Below, one piece after another: positions 38,156 through 47,210 of a stretch of 64,000 nt of DNA (within the stretch, counting starts at the first letter, position 1; the number at the start of each line of letters is the position of its first letter). Made by a program: the position numbers and the translations under genes. The notes beneath the pieces were generated by a model. It had not been told where the DNA came from and made no database searches. It worked only from the letters and a program-made list of their open reading frames with translations. Source of the DNA: Pasteurella canis (GTDB taxonomy: Bacteria; Pseudomonadota; Gammaproteobacteria; Enterobacterales; Pasteurellaceae); contig NZ_UGTV01000015.1 of the NCBI RefSeq assembly GCF_900454865.1, forward strand, positions 806,001 to 870,000, written 5' to 3'.

Positions 38156-39346
38156 ATGGACGCTGTTCAGCTTGCAAAAGAACTAAAAGTAATTGTAGTT
38201 AAAAATCAAACAGATGAATATTTAACTAAATTATTTGATAATACTATATCTAAATTAGAAGATTTATCTGCAATCAACTCGTCCATTATCAGGACATATG
38301 AAAATAAAGAAATAACTCCTATCCTAAATAGTATAAAAAATGGAATAAGTTCTAACGAAGAAGAAATTAATTTAGAAAATCATCTTAGTGAGTTTATTGA
38401 ACTATATTCTATAGTTGAGAGGTTACACGCTGCCTTTGTGGAAAATTCACCATTAGTTAAAGAATTAGTAGAAAAGTTGGATAATTCATTTAACGAAAAA
38501 ATAGCAGAGTTCGATGCGGCATTTAACAAGAAAGATACTGATTTTTCCAGTAAATTAACATCTATTCAAACAGCTCTCGGTAATGCACAAACGAATGCTA
38601 GTTCAATTGAAACAATGTATAGAAATGCCTCAACTTCAAGTAGCGCTATTGCAAATATGGAATCTGAATATAACACAGAAAAAACTAATTATATAGAACA
38701 AAAAAATATGTATGATGACTTGATTTCATCTATAAAGTCAAAAGAAAAAGAAATTGAGAATTTAAAAACTGAAATAGATGAAATTAAAGATAAAAAATCA
38801 ACTGAATTAAATAATTTGCAGAATGAGCTAGAAGCTGAAAAAGAAAAAATAAAAGATATTTTAGGATTAGCCAATATGGCAAGTATGGCTAAATCATTCT
38901 TAGATAGAAAAAAAGAACTAGATGCTCCAATAGAATCTTCGGCAAATTGGAGAAACTGTGGATTAATAATTTTATTTGCAGGAATTAGTGGTCTCTTATA
39001 TTTTGAATTTTATATTGGGTTTGATTATGTACGATTTGTATCTCGTTTACCATTATCCCTACCACTTATTTGGCTAATCTGGACGAATACTCAACGCAAT
39101 AATCATTTAGTCAGAGTACAAGAAGAATACGCCTATAAAGCAGCCGTTGCTACAGCATTTGAAGGCTATCAACGCAAAGTTGATGAACTAGAAGAGCGAG
39201 ATTTGAAAAAACTTTTATTAGAGCTATCTGTTAGAAATATGGGAGATAACCCTGTTCGCTTATTCGATAAAAATGTTAAAAATTCTCCTTTTGAATTTTT
39301 ATTTGAAAAATTATCCCCTGAAAAAAATAAAAAAGAAGATAAATAA
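38156..39346 (+). CDS. Coiled-coil membrane protein, unknown
   Basis: A 396-residue protein. Residues about 30-120 are helical, 125-245 form a long coiled coil, and 264-305 contain two hydrophobic segments (CGLIILFAGISGLLYFEF, LPLSLPLIWLIW) before a charged cytoplasmic tail (YAYKAAVATAFEGYQRKVDELEERDLKK). The tail resembles ends seen in phage or defence membrane proteins. It is strongly AT-rich. A superinfection exclusion or sensor role is possible. Confidence 0.65.
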   Translation: MDAVQLAKELKVIVVKNQTDEYLTKLFDNTISKLEDLSAINSSIIRTYENKEITPILNSIKNGISSNEEEINLENHLSEFIELYSIVERLHAAFVENSPLVKELVEKLDNSFNEKIAEFDAAFNKKDTDFSSKLTSIQTALGNAQTNASSIETMYRNASTSSSAIANMESEYNTEKTNYIEQKNMYDDLISSIKSKEKEIENLKTEIDEIKDKKSTELNNLQNELEAEKEKIKDILGLANMASMAKSFLDRKKELDAPIESSANWRNCGLIILFAGISGLLYFEFYIGFDYVRFVSRLPLSLPLIWLIWTNTQRNNHLVRVQEEYAYKAAVATAFEGYQRKVDELEERDLKKLLLELSVRNMGDNPVRLFDKNVKNSPFEFLFEKLSPEKNKKEDK

Positions 39347-39377
39347 ACTAAACCCATGCTTATCGCAGGGTTTCCTA

Positions 39378-39407
39378 TTGACAAAAACCGCAAATAACGG
39401 ATAAGAT
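39378..39407 (+). promoter_or_regulatory. Promoter of the C4-B module
   Basis: TTGACA (39378-39383), 18 bases AAAACCGCAAATAACGGA and TAAGAT (39402-39407). It has the same spacing and -10 box as the C4-A promoter, with an ACCGC...CGGAT-type spacer. Confidence 0.72.
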
Positions 39408-39490
39408 AACCGCACTACTAAATCGAGCGGCTATCCGCACCCGACAGAAATGCGGTTTTTTTGTACCTGAATTTTAGGTATTGCCAGTTA

Positions 39491-39569
39491 TGGCGGGTCG
39501 AGAGAGCCTAATACAATACCCTTGTGGAAATAAGCTCCGCCGACTCGATTCGGTAGTTGAAGCCCGCCA
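39491..39569 (+). ncRNA. C4 antisense RNA, copy B
   Basis: A 79 nt element closed by a perfect TGGCGGG/CCCGCCA stem, with TAATACAATACC, GGAAATAAGCTCCG, a CCGA-CTCGAT-TCGG specificity hairpin and GTAGTTGAAGCC. The loop complements AATCGAG both upstream (39421-39427) and at the ribosome-binding site (39595-39601). Confidence 0.88.
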
Positions 39570-39594
39570 CCTACTAAATGGCGATACTACTAAA

Positions 39595-39603
39595 AATCGA
39601 GGT
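39595..39603 (+). promoter_or_regulatory. C4-B target at the ribosome-binding site
   Basis: AATCGAGGT overlaps the GAGG Shine-Dalgarno sequence before the ATG at 39612. An ACTA a few bases upstream can pair with the TAGT of C4-B. Confidence 0.72.
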
Positions 39604-39611
39604 ACAAAAAT

Positions 39612-39830
39612 ATGTCAAATATCAATTCCTTTAGAAGTCTATCCATCGACACGATAGACGAAATCAACAAACTTACTGAACAAGCCAAATCACTTATCCA
39701 AATTGTTTTGAATGATGGAAACGATCTCTCGTGTGGATTTGCATCATCTCAACAAGTTATTACTGGTACGCTCTGGGCAGCTTTAGATCTCGTCTCTCAA
39801 ATTGACCACCACATTTCTAATGCTAAATAA
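39612..39830 (+). CDS. Small Icd-like protein, first gene after C4-B
   Basis: A 72-residue helical protein (MSNINSFRSLSIDTIDEINK...). Size, place directly behind C4 and upstream of an antirepressor gene match the icd gene of phage P1 (c4-icd-ant, Icd about 73 residues, interferes with cell division). Sequence similarity to Icd cannot be judged here. Translation would be blocked by C4-B and would in turn control the downstream genes. Confidence 0.6.
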   Translation: MSNINSFRSLSIDTIDEINKLTEQAKSLIQIVLNDGNDLSCGFASSQQVITGTLWAALDLVSQIDHHISNAK

Positions 39831-39843
39831 TAGGAATTTTTAT

Positions 39844-40305
39844 ATGAACAAACTAATCGTATTAAATAATGAAACTTTAACAATAAGTAGTCGTGAGATT
39901 GCTGAATTGCTAGATTTTAAACTTGAAAAAATTTTATTAAAAACTGAATTATTTGAACAACTTCAAACAGGAAAATTATCTTTAAGCAGTGCTTCTCATT
40001 TGGCGTTTTGTTTGAATAAAGAGATACAAAACAACATAACTCATATTTATGACACAGCTCTCACATTAGGTGCACATGGACACCTCTCAAAAAGTAGAGA
40101 GGTGTCTACCTCAATCTGTTTATTAAAACAAATTACAGCCTCTGCTGAAATATGGTTTTCTCATTACCCTACATTATCTCGAGCATTTAATGTTTTAGGA
40201 AAGATATTGTTTGAGGTTGATTGTGGATTAATAATGATGACCTCTCCTATACCAAGAAGAAAACAAAACAATATTAGCTATCAGCATAGTGTAGTTTTAA
40301 ATTAA
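39844..40305 (+). CDS. Phage regulatory protein of the C4-B operon, unknown
   Basis: A 153-residue protein starting at ATG 39844 behind AGGAAT (a longer upstream frame overlaps the previous gene). The N-terminus (VLNNETLTISSREIAELLDFK) resembles the beginning of Rha-type or antirepressor DNA-binding domains; the rest is helical. It lies between the Icd-like and KilA-N genes. Confidence 0.6.
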   Translation: MNKLIVLNNETLTISSREIAELLDFKLEKILLKTELFEQLQTGKLSLSSASHLAFCLNKEIQNNITHIYDTALTLGAHGHLSKSREVSTSICLLKQITASAEIWFSHYPTLSRAFNVLGKILFEVDCGLIMMTSPIPRRKQNNISYQHSVVLN

Positions 40306-40317
40306 GGGAGAAGAAAA

Positions 40318-41085
40318 ATGAAAATTCAAAAATTCTTTTATAACAATATTAGTGTCTCATTCAATGAACAACATTATTTGAATGCAACTGAAATAGCTAA
40401 GCATTTTAATAAACTCGTAAAGGATTATTTAAAAACTACACAAACTCAAGATTACCTGAATGCACTTGCTCAAAATTTAAGCGTTAGGAATATTCTCCTA
40501 ACGGCAAATGATCTTGTAATCGTCAAACAAGGCGGTATTGAACAAGGTACTTGGTTACATCCAAAATTAGCTGTCAATTTTGCCCGTTGGTTAAGTGCGG
40601 ATTTTGCTGTTTGGTGTGATTTAAAAATAGATGCCCTAATGAAGGGAGAGGATACTCCCCAATCAGTAGATCCAATGCAAATGCTCAATGACCCACGAAC
40701 TTTACGTGGATTGCTAGACAATTATACTGAAAAAGTTCTGGTATTAGAGCATAAAGTCGAAGAAATGAAACCGACTGTGGCAGCTTTCGATCGCATAGCT
40801 ACTAAAGCAGAGGGATCAATGTGTATTACTGATTCTGCTAAACACTTAGGTATCAAACCAAAATTTCTGTTTGATTTCCTATCATCACAAAAGTGGATCT
40901 ATAAACGAGCTGGCAACTCTAACTGGATTGCTTATCAAGATAAACTACAACAACTATTACTTGAACATAAAATCCATGTAGCCATGCGTGATGATGGCAC
41001 AGAAAAAGTTTGTGAGCGTGTATTAATAACAGCAAAAGGGCTGACAAAACTCGCAAAAATATTTGAATTACAGCAAGCAGCATAA
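40318..41085 (+). CDS. KilA-N/ANT phage antirepressor
   Basis: A 255-residue protein. Residues 1-105 form a KilA-N domain (YLNATEIAKHFNKLVKDYLKT, GGIEQGTWLHPKLAVNFARWLSADFAVWCDLKID), a coiled linker spans about 120-150, and 155-255 form an ANT/KilAC domain (AFDRIATKAEGSMCITDSAKHLGIKPKFLFDFL, GLTKLAKIF). The arrangement matches the P1-type antirepressor Ant. It is the last gene of the C4-B operon and ends at a dyad terminator. Confidence 0.9.
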   Translation: MKIQKFFYNNISVSFNEQHYLNATEIAKHFNKLVKDYLKTTQTQDYLNALAQNLSVRNILLTANDLVIVKQGGIEQGTWLHPKLAVNFARWLSADFAVWCDLKIDALMKGEDTPQSVDPMQMLNDPRTLRGLLDNYTEKVLVLEHKVEEMKPTVAAFDRIATKAEGSMCITDSAKHLGIKPKFLFDFLSSQKWIYKRAGNSNWIAYQDKLQQLLLEHKIHVAMRDDGTEKVCERVLITAKGLTKLAKIFELQQAA

Positions 41086-41095
41086 GAAACCCAAC

Positions 41096-41120
41096 CGCAC
41101 TTTTGTGCGGTTTTTTATTG
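41096..41120 (+). terminator. Uptake-sequence hairpin terminator after the antirepressor
   Basis: AACCGCACTTTTGTGCGGTT followed by TTTTATT: paired uptake-type cores forming a terminator. Confidence 0.8.
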
Positions 41121-41149
41121 CTTAACAGATTAAAAAGAAAGGATTAAAA

Positions 41150-41620
41150 ATGAAAAAATTTGACTTAGAAAAAGCGTTGGCTGGAGAGCCTATATTAACA
41201 AGAGACCACCAAAAAGGGTATGTAAAATTTACAATAGAAGAAAATTCTAAAATTAAAAAACTTGTTGGAATTGTTCACAATGGCTGTCTTACCGAAGTGG
41301 AGGAATGGCTTCCGTCAGGTGATGTATTATCAGATGACATAACTCCAAACGATATCATAGGAATGTGGGAAGAACCACCACCAACCGTTACACTTACTTT
41401 GCCTTGTCCGCTTAAAGAGTTAGAAGAAGGTCAGAAGTTTTGGCGTATCACAATGAATTCAGATCCATTAGGTATAGCTTGGGCGAAGGTAGATGTTGGT
41501 ATGAGTGTTTTTGATAAGGAAAATGTTTATCATTTAGCACTATTAGAGGCTGGTCTAGCATTTAAAAGCGAAGAAGACGCTCAAGCTTGGTTTGATGCTA
41601 TGAGAGACGCACGGAGATAA
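41150..41620 (+). CDS. Hypothetical phage protein
   Basis: A 156-residue protein (MKKFDLEKALAGEPILTRDHQKGYVKF..., then a Pro-rich MWEEPPPTVTLTLPCPL, then GQKFWRITM and a helical end with EEDAQAWFDAM). The N-terminal block is typical of small phage proteins encoded near integrases and early genes in Pasteurellaceae. GAAAGGA precedes the ATG. Function unknown. Confidence 0.6.
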   Translation: MKKFDLEKALAGEPILTRDHQKGYVKFTIEENSKIKKLVGIVHNGCLTEVEEWLPSGDVLSDDITPNDIIGMWEEPPPTVTLTLPCPLKELEEGQKFWRITMNSDPLGIAWAKVDVGMSVFDKENVYHLALLEAGLAFKSEEDAQAWFDAMRDARR

Positions 41621-41654
41621 GTCAAGAAGTATGATTTTAACAAATCATTGTATT

Positions 41655-41681
41655 AAGCCGTCTAGCACGGCTTTTTTATTT
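41655..41681 (+). terminator. Terminator before the DUF4224 gene
   Basis: AAGCCGTCTAGCACGGCTT then TTTTATT on the plus strand. Confidence 0.78.
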
Positions 41682-41692
41682 AAGGAGGATTT

Positions 41693-41935
41693 ATGGAAAT
41701 TAATATCTACAATGATTTCCTTTCTGTCCAAGAAATAGAATTTCTTACAGGAAGAAAACAGAAATCACTGATTATTGAGCAATTAAACATAATGGGGATT
41801 CCATTTAAACAAAATGCAAATGGCTACCCCATTGTTCGTCGCGACTATAACGAAACTAAAAGTAAAAAGCAAAGAGTTGCATCTATATCATGCAATCATG
41901 AATCTGACTGGTATCCAAATGTATTGAAAATATAA
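41693..41935 (+). CDS. DUF4224 protein, possible excisionase/regulator
   Basis: An 80-residue protein with the DUF4224 pattern: FLSVQEIEFLTGRKQKSLIIEQLNIMGIPFKQNANGYPIVRRDY (read in pieces). Members lie immediately upstream of tyrosine integrase genes, as here, and are thought to help regulate or direct recombination. AAGGAGG lies before the ATG; the integrase follows after 9 bases. Confidence 0.85.
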   Translation: MEINIYNDFLSVQEIEFLTGRKQKSLIIEQLNIMGIPFKQNANGYPIVRRDYNETKSKKQRVASISCNHESDWYPNVLKI

Positions 41936-41944
41936 GGAGAGCAT

Positions 41945-42979
41945 ATGGGCAGACCAAGAAAAAAAGAAAATCAAGGGTTGCCACAAAATCTAATTTGCCG
42001 CTCAAGAAAAAGAGTTAGCGGTAAAGTGGTTGACTATTACTATTATGTTTTGGCAGATGGAAAAGAAAAATCATTAGGATTAGACAAAAATCTAGCGATT
42101 CTTGAAGCTGCAAAACTAAACTGTAATAGAACTATTTCAATAGAAACAGTGAGTTTTATCCAGATGGCCCAAAAATATCTTGCTGAAGTAGTGCCCAACA
42201 AAGCTCAACAGACACAATATGCAGATAAGAGCGCAATAAAATACTTATCTCTATTTTTTGGTGACCCGCCAGTAGAATTAAACAAGATTCAACCAAAACA
42301 TATAAAAATGTATTTAGACTGGCGTAAATCCGTTCCAGCAAAAGCGAATAAGGAAATTGGTACATTTAATCACATTTGGAACATTGCTAGAGAATTTGGA
42401 TACACCTCTTTACCTAGTCCTACTCTTGGAATTAAAAAGTTCAAAATGTCTGCAAGAGATGTTTATGTTGAAGATCATATCTATAAAATTTTTTACGATC
42501 TAGCGAATCAAGATATGAAAGACTTAATGGATATTGCATATTTAACTGGTCAAAGACCTGTTGATATCGTTGGTATGACCGTACATCAAATACATGATGG
42601 CATATTACATATTAATCAGAAAAAAACAAAAAAACGATTACGTTTCAAAATGACAGGTCAATTAGCGACTATCATTGAACGCAGAATCAAAAACACTTCA
42701 CAAGTATTCTTATTTCAAAATAAGCGGAAGCAAAAACTTTCTCGTCAAACATTAACAAATTGGTTTAGTGATTTAAGAGAACTAGCATTGGCTCAGTATC
42801 CGAGCTTAGAAAGTGAAATAAAAGAAGTCCAGTTTAGAGATCTACGAGCTAAAAGTGCGACAGATATATTCTTGTTACAAGATACAGAGACAGCGAAAAT
42901 ACAGCTAGGTCATACAGACCAAAAAACAACAAAACGTTACATCAGAAAAGACAAAATTATATTGCCGTTAAACTGTTAG
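41945..42979 (+). CDS. int: Tyrosine integrase
   Basis: A 344-residue lambda-type integrase. The N-terminal arm-binding part (GRPRKKENQGLP, DYYYYVLADGKEKSLG) is followed by a core-binding domain and a catalytic domain with Arg in LTGQRPVDIVG, the LRAKSATD block, the LGHTDQKTTKRYIR box containing His/Arg and the nucleophilic Tyr. It inserts and removes the prophage. It is the last phage gene; the bacterial gene beyond converges on it. Confidence 0.93.
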   Translation: MGRPRKKENQGLPQNLICRSRKRVSGKVVDYYYYVLADGKEKSLGLDKNLAILEAAKLNCNRTISIETVSFIQMAQKYLAEVVPNKAQQTQYADKSAIKYLSLFFGDPPVELNKIQPKHIKMYLDWRKSVPAKANKEIGTFNHIWNIAREFGYTSLPSPTLGIKKFKMSARDVYVEDHIYKIFYDLANQDMKDLMDIAYLTGQRPVDIVGMTVHQIHDGILHINQKKTKKRLRFKMTGQLATIIERRIKNTSQVFLFQNKRKQKLSRQTLTNWFSDLRELALAQYPSLESEIKEVQFRDLRAKSATDIFLLQDTETAKIQLGHTDQKTTKRYIRKDKIILPLNC

Positions 42980-43071
42980 TTTTGGAACACTTTCCCGTAT
43001 TTCGGAACGTAACTTTTTAAAATAAACTGCAAGCAATTGATTTATAAGGTTAAAAAAGAAGGCTTTTCAGT
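42980..43071. other. Expected right attachment site region
   Basis: The 92 bases between the integrase stop and the 3' end of the host gene at 43072 are AT-rich and non-coding. In integrase-terminal prophages attR lies here. No repeat can be defined because the other prophage end is outside the window. Confidence 0.4.
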
Positions 43072-43527
43072 TTAACTGTTATCGTCAATAACAAATTCAA
43101 ACCAATCTATCACATCTTTTTCATGAATTCCTTGTCTTATCAAAATCTGTGCTTTTTGGACAGAATTAGGATCACCTGAGAGTAATGGATGCCAATCAAA
43201 TAAGGGTTTATTTTCATTTAATAATCGATAGGCACAAGTTTTAGGAAGCCAATGAAAATCAGGGAGGTTTTTTTTAGTTAATTTTGTGCAATCTGGCTCG
43301 TGTTTGAAACGTTCTGGATAATTCATACATTTACCTGTCTCTAAATCTAATAGATTACAAGCAATGCGAGTGTAATATAATTTTTTACGCTTACCTCGAC
43401 CTTCGATAAACTTACGATAACAGCATTTACCACAACCATCACAGAGTAATTCCCACTCTATTTCAGTCATTTCAAGTAATGTTTTATGTTTCCAAAATTC
43501 AGGTTCAATTGGTCTATCAATTGACAT
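43072..43527 (-). CDS. YcgN/UPF0260 family cysteine-cluster protein
   Basis: A 151-residue protein with EWELLCDGCGKCCYRKFI, CNLLDLETGKC, YPERF, CTKLTK and WLPKTCAYRLL, giving the conserved Cys set of the UPF0260 (YcgN) family, thought to bind iron or zinc. It is the first clear host gene beyond the prophage and its 3' end faces the integrase. Its length is normal, so integration did not truncate it. Confidence 0.88.
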   Translation of the reverse strand: MSIDRPIEPEFWKHKTLLEMTEIEWELLCDGCGKCCYRKFIEGRGKRKKLYYTRIACNLLDLETGKCMNYPERFKHEPDCTKLTKKNLPDFHWLPKTCAYRLLNENKPLFDWHPLLSGDPNSVQKAQILIRQGIHEKDVIDWFEFVIDDNS

Positions 43528-43555
43528 CGTCTAATTTACTCAATAAGCCACAAAA

Positions 43556-43592
43556 AGTAAGTGCGGTATTCTACCGCACTTATTTTCTAGAT
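43556..43592 (-). terminator. Uptake-sequence dyad terminator of msrPQ
   Basis: AAGTGCGGT and ACCGCACTT form an inverted pair with T-rich ends between the YcgN gene and msrQ. Confidence 0.65.
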
Positions 43593-43616
43593 CAATGACT
43601 TTCAATCAAGCAAATG

Positions 43617-44210
43617 TTAACTTACTCTTTTTGCTTTAAAAAGCACATAAAGTTCCCAAAATACAATTAGTATTGACAAAATTAAGTACAACATAGAACT
43701 AAAAGTCAGGTTTTTAACTGACCAATAATAATGAATCGCACCCAAAAGTAATGCGTAGTAGCCTAATTTATGTAAATAAAACCACCACTTTCCCATTTTA
43801 TTCTTAAGGTAAGATAACGAACTTACTGACATGAGAGTCAAGATCAAGAAAGAAAAGCCGCCAACAATTAAATAACCACGGCTAATTAATTCTTGTAAAA
43901 ATAAATGAACATCATTACCCAGTTCTAAAGAAAAATAAGCATAAATATGCAAAATGACATAAAACCATGCCCATAATCCTAAAGTGCGGCGCAATACTTG
44001 CAGTTGAGGCTGCTTTAGCAAACGGAATACAATACCTAACACAAAAAGCAGCAATAAAATAGTCATCGCAGTAAAACCTAAGAAATGTTGCATTTCTTTA
44101 ACAGGATCAGCGCCTAATTGTGATTCATTCCCTGTAAATAAAATAATATGTAACCAAATAAAAGGAATCGCACAAGATAAATGAATCACAATTCTGAGTA
44201 ATTTAAGCAT
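43617..44210 (-). CDS. msrQ: MsrQ heme-binding membrane subunit
   Basis: A 197-residue integral membrane protein with about six helices and conserved histidines for heme (IHLSCAIPFIWLHIILF, VILHIYAYF, KLGYYALLLGAIHYYWSVK). It passes electrons from the quinone pool or flavin reductase to periplasmic MsrP. Its start overlaps the msrP stop. Confidence 0.92.
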   Translation of the reverse strand: MLKLLRIVIHLSCAIPFIWLHIILFTGNESQLGADPVKEMQHFLGFTAMTILLLLFVLGIVFRLLKQPQLQVLRRTLGLWAWFYVILHIYAYFSLELGNDVHLFLQELISRGYLIVGGFSFLILTLMSVSSLSYLKNKMGKWWFYLHKLGYYALLLGAIHYYWSVKNLTFSSMLYLILSILIVFWELYVLFKAKRVS

Positions 44211-45166
44211 TAAAAATTCTTCCTTAAATCAAGATCTTTATACAAATGAGCAACTTGCTCTTCATAACCATTAAACATCAATGTAGGTTGACGCTTCACA
44301 TTAAATAATCCACCTGAGCCAATCACACGCTCACTTGCTTGTGACCAGCGAGGATGATCAACATTTGGATTCACATTAGCATAAAAGCCATATTCTTGTG
44401 GCGCTGCATGATTCCATGTTGTTCTTGGCTGTTTGGAAGTAAGTGTAATTTTGACAATAGATTTAATATTTTTAAATCCATATTTCCATGGCACGACTAA
44501 ACGAATAGGTGCACCATTTTGCGGCGCTAATGTTTTTCCATAAAGCCCTACTGATAATAAAGTAAGCGGATTCATAGCTTCTTCTATTGTTAAACCTTCT
44601 ACATAAGGATAAATTAACCCTCCACCGAAAAAGCTATTTTTTTGTCCTGGCATAGTTTCAGGATCATATAAAGTCTTAAACTCAACATATTTCGCATTAC
44701 TGGTTGGTTGTACTAAAGCAAGCAATTTATTTAGCTCAAAACCAATCCATGGAATGACCATTGACCAAGCCTCAACACAACGGAAACGATAAATACGCTC
44801 TTCCAAAGGCAATTGACGCATTAGTTGATGTACATCAAACGTCATTGGCTTTTCAACCTCACCTTCGATACGTAAGGTCCAAGGCTCTGTCTTCATCGCT
44901 GAAGCATATTTTGCTGGAGATTCTTTTGGCACACCAAATTCATAAAAATTGTTATATCCCATCACTTTATTTTCTGGCGTTAATGCCAAAGATTGTAGGT
45001 TATCATCTTTTGTAAATGCTAGAGTTTTGCGTAAATCCTCTTCAGCAGCAGAAGCCATATTCGGTAATAATGAAGCAGCTCCCATTATCCCCATTGCTTG
45101 AATAATTTTTCTACGTTGAAAAAAAATGTGTTCAGGGGTTACATCATTTTCAGTAAATTTTAGCAT
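44210..45166 (-). CDS. msrP: MsrP methionine sulfoxide reductase catalytic subunit
   Basis: A 318-residue molybdopterin protein with a Tat signal ([20 protein letters not shown]), the Mo ligand Cys in [44 protein letters not shown] and [29 protein letters not shown]. It repairs oxidised methionines in periplasmic proteins. It forms an operon with msrQ. Confidence 0.95.
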   Translation of the reverse strand: MLKFTENDVTPEHIFFQRRKIIQAMGIMGAASLLPNMASAAEEDLRKTLAFTKDDNLQSLALTPENKVMGYNNFYEFGVPKESPAKYASAMKTEPWTLRIEGEVEKPMTFDVHQLMRQLPLEERIYRFRCVEAWSMVIPWIGFELNKLLALVQPTSNAKYVEFKTLYDPETMPGQKNSFFGGGLIYPYVEGLTIEEAMNPLTLLSVGLYGKTLAPQNGAPIRLVVPWKYGFKNIKSIVKITLTSKQPRTTWNHAAPQEYGFYANVNPNVDHPRWSQASERVIGSGGLFNVKRQPTLMFNGYEEQVAHLYKDLDLRKNF

Positions 45167-45381
45167 TATATGTCTCCAATAAATAATATAAAAGAATAGT
45201 TTTCATTTGTATTTGCATTTAAAGTTAGATTGTATTCATTTAGACGAAAAGTTTTACAATTTCTTACAAACAATTTGTATTAAATAGCAAGAAAGGCAAA
45301 AAGTGCGGTCAATTTTCCATAAGCTTTAGCTATTTATGATATGATTAGCAACTATGTTGATGATATATAGGAAGCTTTTGA

Positions 45382-45702
45382 ATGACTGAGATAATAAAAC
45401 TTGAACCTGATGCAGCAATTGATATTGCTTATGATATTTTCCTTGAAATGGCACCAGAAAATCTCGATCCTGCAGATATTATGTTATTTAATCTCCAATT
45501 TGAAGAACGTGGTGCAGTGGAATTCGTCGAAACTGCAGAAGATTGGGAAATGGAAATTGGTGTACTTATTGATCCAGATGCCTATGCGGAGGTTTGGATT
45601 GGTTTAGTCAATGAACAAGATGAAATGGATGATGTTTTTGCTAAATTTTTAATTTCTCATCGTGAAGAAAATCGAGAATTTCATGTTATTTGGAAAAAAT
45701 GA
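45382..45702 (+). CDS. HI1450/YciU family (DUF440) double-strand DNA mimic protein
   Basis: A 106-residue, very acidic protein ([37 protein letters not shown]..., [24 protein letters not shown] in pieces) of the DUF440 family, whose H. influenzae member HI1450 has a surface charge pattern mimicking DNA. Partners may include HU. The terminator at 45718 is shared with thiI. Confidence 0.9.
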   Translation: MTEIIKLEPDAAIDIAYDIFLEMAPENLDPADIMLFNLQFEERGAVEFVETAEDWEMEIGVLIDPDAYAEVWIGLVNEQDEMDDVFAKFLISHREENREFHVIWKK

Positions 45703-45717
45703 TAAAAAGTAAAAATG

Positions 45718-45748
45718 AAGAGGAGCTAAATGCTCCTCTACTTTTTTC
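45718..45748. terminator. Bidirectional terminator between DUF440 gene and thiI
   Basis: GAGGAGC-TAAAT-GCTCCTC with A/T runs on both sides, between convergent genes. Confidence 0.85.
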
Positions 45749-47210
45749 ATGATACTTTTTTAAAAACTTTTACATTACTGAAACCCTGTTCTTGTAAATA
45801 TAACGCTTGTAGTTTACTCATCACGCCACGTTCACAATATAGTACATAGTTTTTAGTTTGATCTAACTGCGCAAATTGAGAAGAGAGTTTATAAAATGGT
45901 AATAATAAAACATTAGCTAGCTGTAACGGATTTTCATCTACTTCTTCTGGACTACGAATATCTAAAATAATATCCTGCGCCTCCAACACAGAAACAGTAT
46001 TGACCTCTACTACTTCTTTTTCAGTTTGCTCTGCAATTTGACGAATATCCAAATATTGTGCATGCTCTACTGCATCTTCTAATACTGCAAAATCAAAGTG
46101 GCTTTCTTCTTCTTCAATTTTTGCTTTAATTGCTTTGACTGTCGGATTTTTTGAAATGACACCACAAAACTCAGGCATTGATTTAGCTATATCATCTGTC
46201 CCAATCTCTTTCGCTAAGGCAATAATTTGTTCTTTATCATGTGTAATCAATGGTCGCAATACTAACACATTTGCTGCCTCATCAATTAAACGCAAATTAG
46301 TTAGTGTTTGGCTTGAAACTTGCCCTAATGCCTCACCTGTTACAATAGCTTGAATACCAAAACGCTCTGCTACTTTACTCGCTGCACGTACCATCATACG
46401 TTTTAGTACAACCCCCATTTGACCGTTATCAACTTTTTCAAGAATTTCACCAACAACAGTTTCAAAATTAATTGCCACAAAACGAACTTTATGTGAGCCA
46501 CTATAACGTTGCCAAATATGATATGCCATTTGCTTTACACCAATTTCATGTGCCGCGCCACCTAAGTTGAAGAAGCAATAATGCACACGACTGCCACGTC
46601 GAATCAACATATAGCTTGATACACCAGAATCAAACCCGCCAGAAATCAGTGATAACACATCTTCTTGTGTGCCAATTGGATAACCTCCAATTCCCTCATG
46701 ACGTGCTTTAATCAACATCATTTTGTCATTTTCAATATCGATTCGCACAGTCACATCAGGTTTACTTAATTGCACTTTAGCACTTTCAATATGTTGGTTT
46801 AGGCCACCACCTACATAACGTTCAACATCTAATGAACTAAACTCATGTTTACCTTTGCGTTTAACTCGAACACAAAAGGTTTTATTCTCCAGACTATCCC
46901 CAACATCTTGTAAAGTTTGCTCAAAAATATCATGCAGAGTTAAAAAAGGTTTCTCATCAACTTCTAAGAAATGATGAATACCTGGAATACGGCTTAATAA
47001 TTCAATTAAGTGCGGTCGGTTTTCTGCATTTTTTGAGCGCACTTCAATGTAGTCCCAATGTCTCACTACCGCGACACTATTATCATATTTATTTAATATA
47101 TTACGAATATTCCCTGTTAAAATTTTAGCAAAACGCTTACGCACAGATTCACTTTTAATCATGATCTCAGGGAAAAGTTTAATGATAAATTTCATAGTAT
47201 TTTTATCCAC
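45747..47210 (-). CDS. thiI: ThiI tRNA 4-thiouridine synthetase / thiamine sulfur carrier
   Basis: A 487-residue protein: N-terminal ferredoxin-like and THUMP domains (about 1-165), a PP-loop ATPase ([15 protein letters not shown], about 190) and a C-terminal rhodanese domain with the active Cys in YCERGVMS. It transfers sulfur to U8 of tRNA and to the thiazole pathway. A start at the internal ATG ([10 protein letters not shown]) is the usual one; the longer frame begins 5 codons earlier. Confidence 0.95.
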   Translation of the reverse strand: MDKNTMKFIIKLFPEIMIKSESVRKRFAKILTGNIRNILNKYDNSVAVVRHWDYIEVRSKNAENRPHLIELLSRIPGIHHFLEVDEKPFLTLHDIFEQTLQDVGDSLENKTFCVRVKRKGKHEFSSLDVERYVGGGLNQHIESAKVQLSKPDVTVRIDIENDKMMLIKARHEGIGGYPIGTQEDVLSLISGGFDSGVSSYMLIRRGSRVHYCFFNLGGAAHEIGVKQMAYHIWQRYSGSHKVRFVAINFETVVGEILEKVDNGQMGVVLKRMMVRAASKVAERFGIQAIVTGEALGQVSSQTLTNLRLIDEAANVLVLRPLITHDKEQIIALAKEIGTDDIAKSMPEFCGVISKNPTVKAIKAKIEEEESHFDFAVLEDAVEHAQYLDIRQIAEQTEKEVVEVNTVSVLEAQDIILDIRSPEEVDENPLQLANVLLLPFYKLSSQFAQLDQTKNYVLYCERGVMSKLQALYLQEQGFSNVKVFKKVS

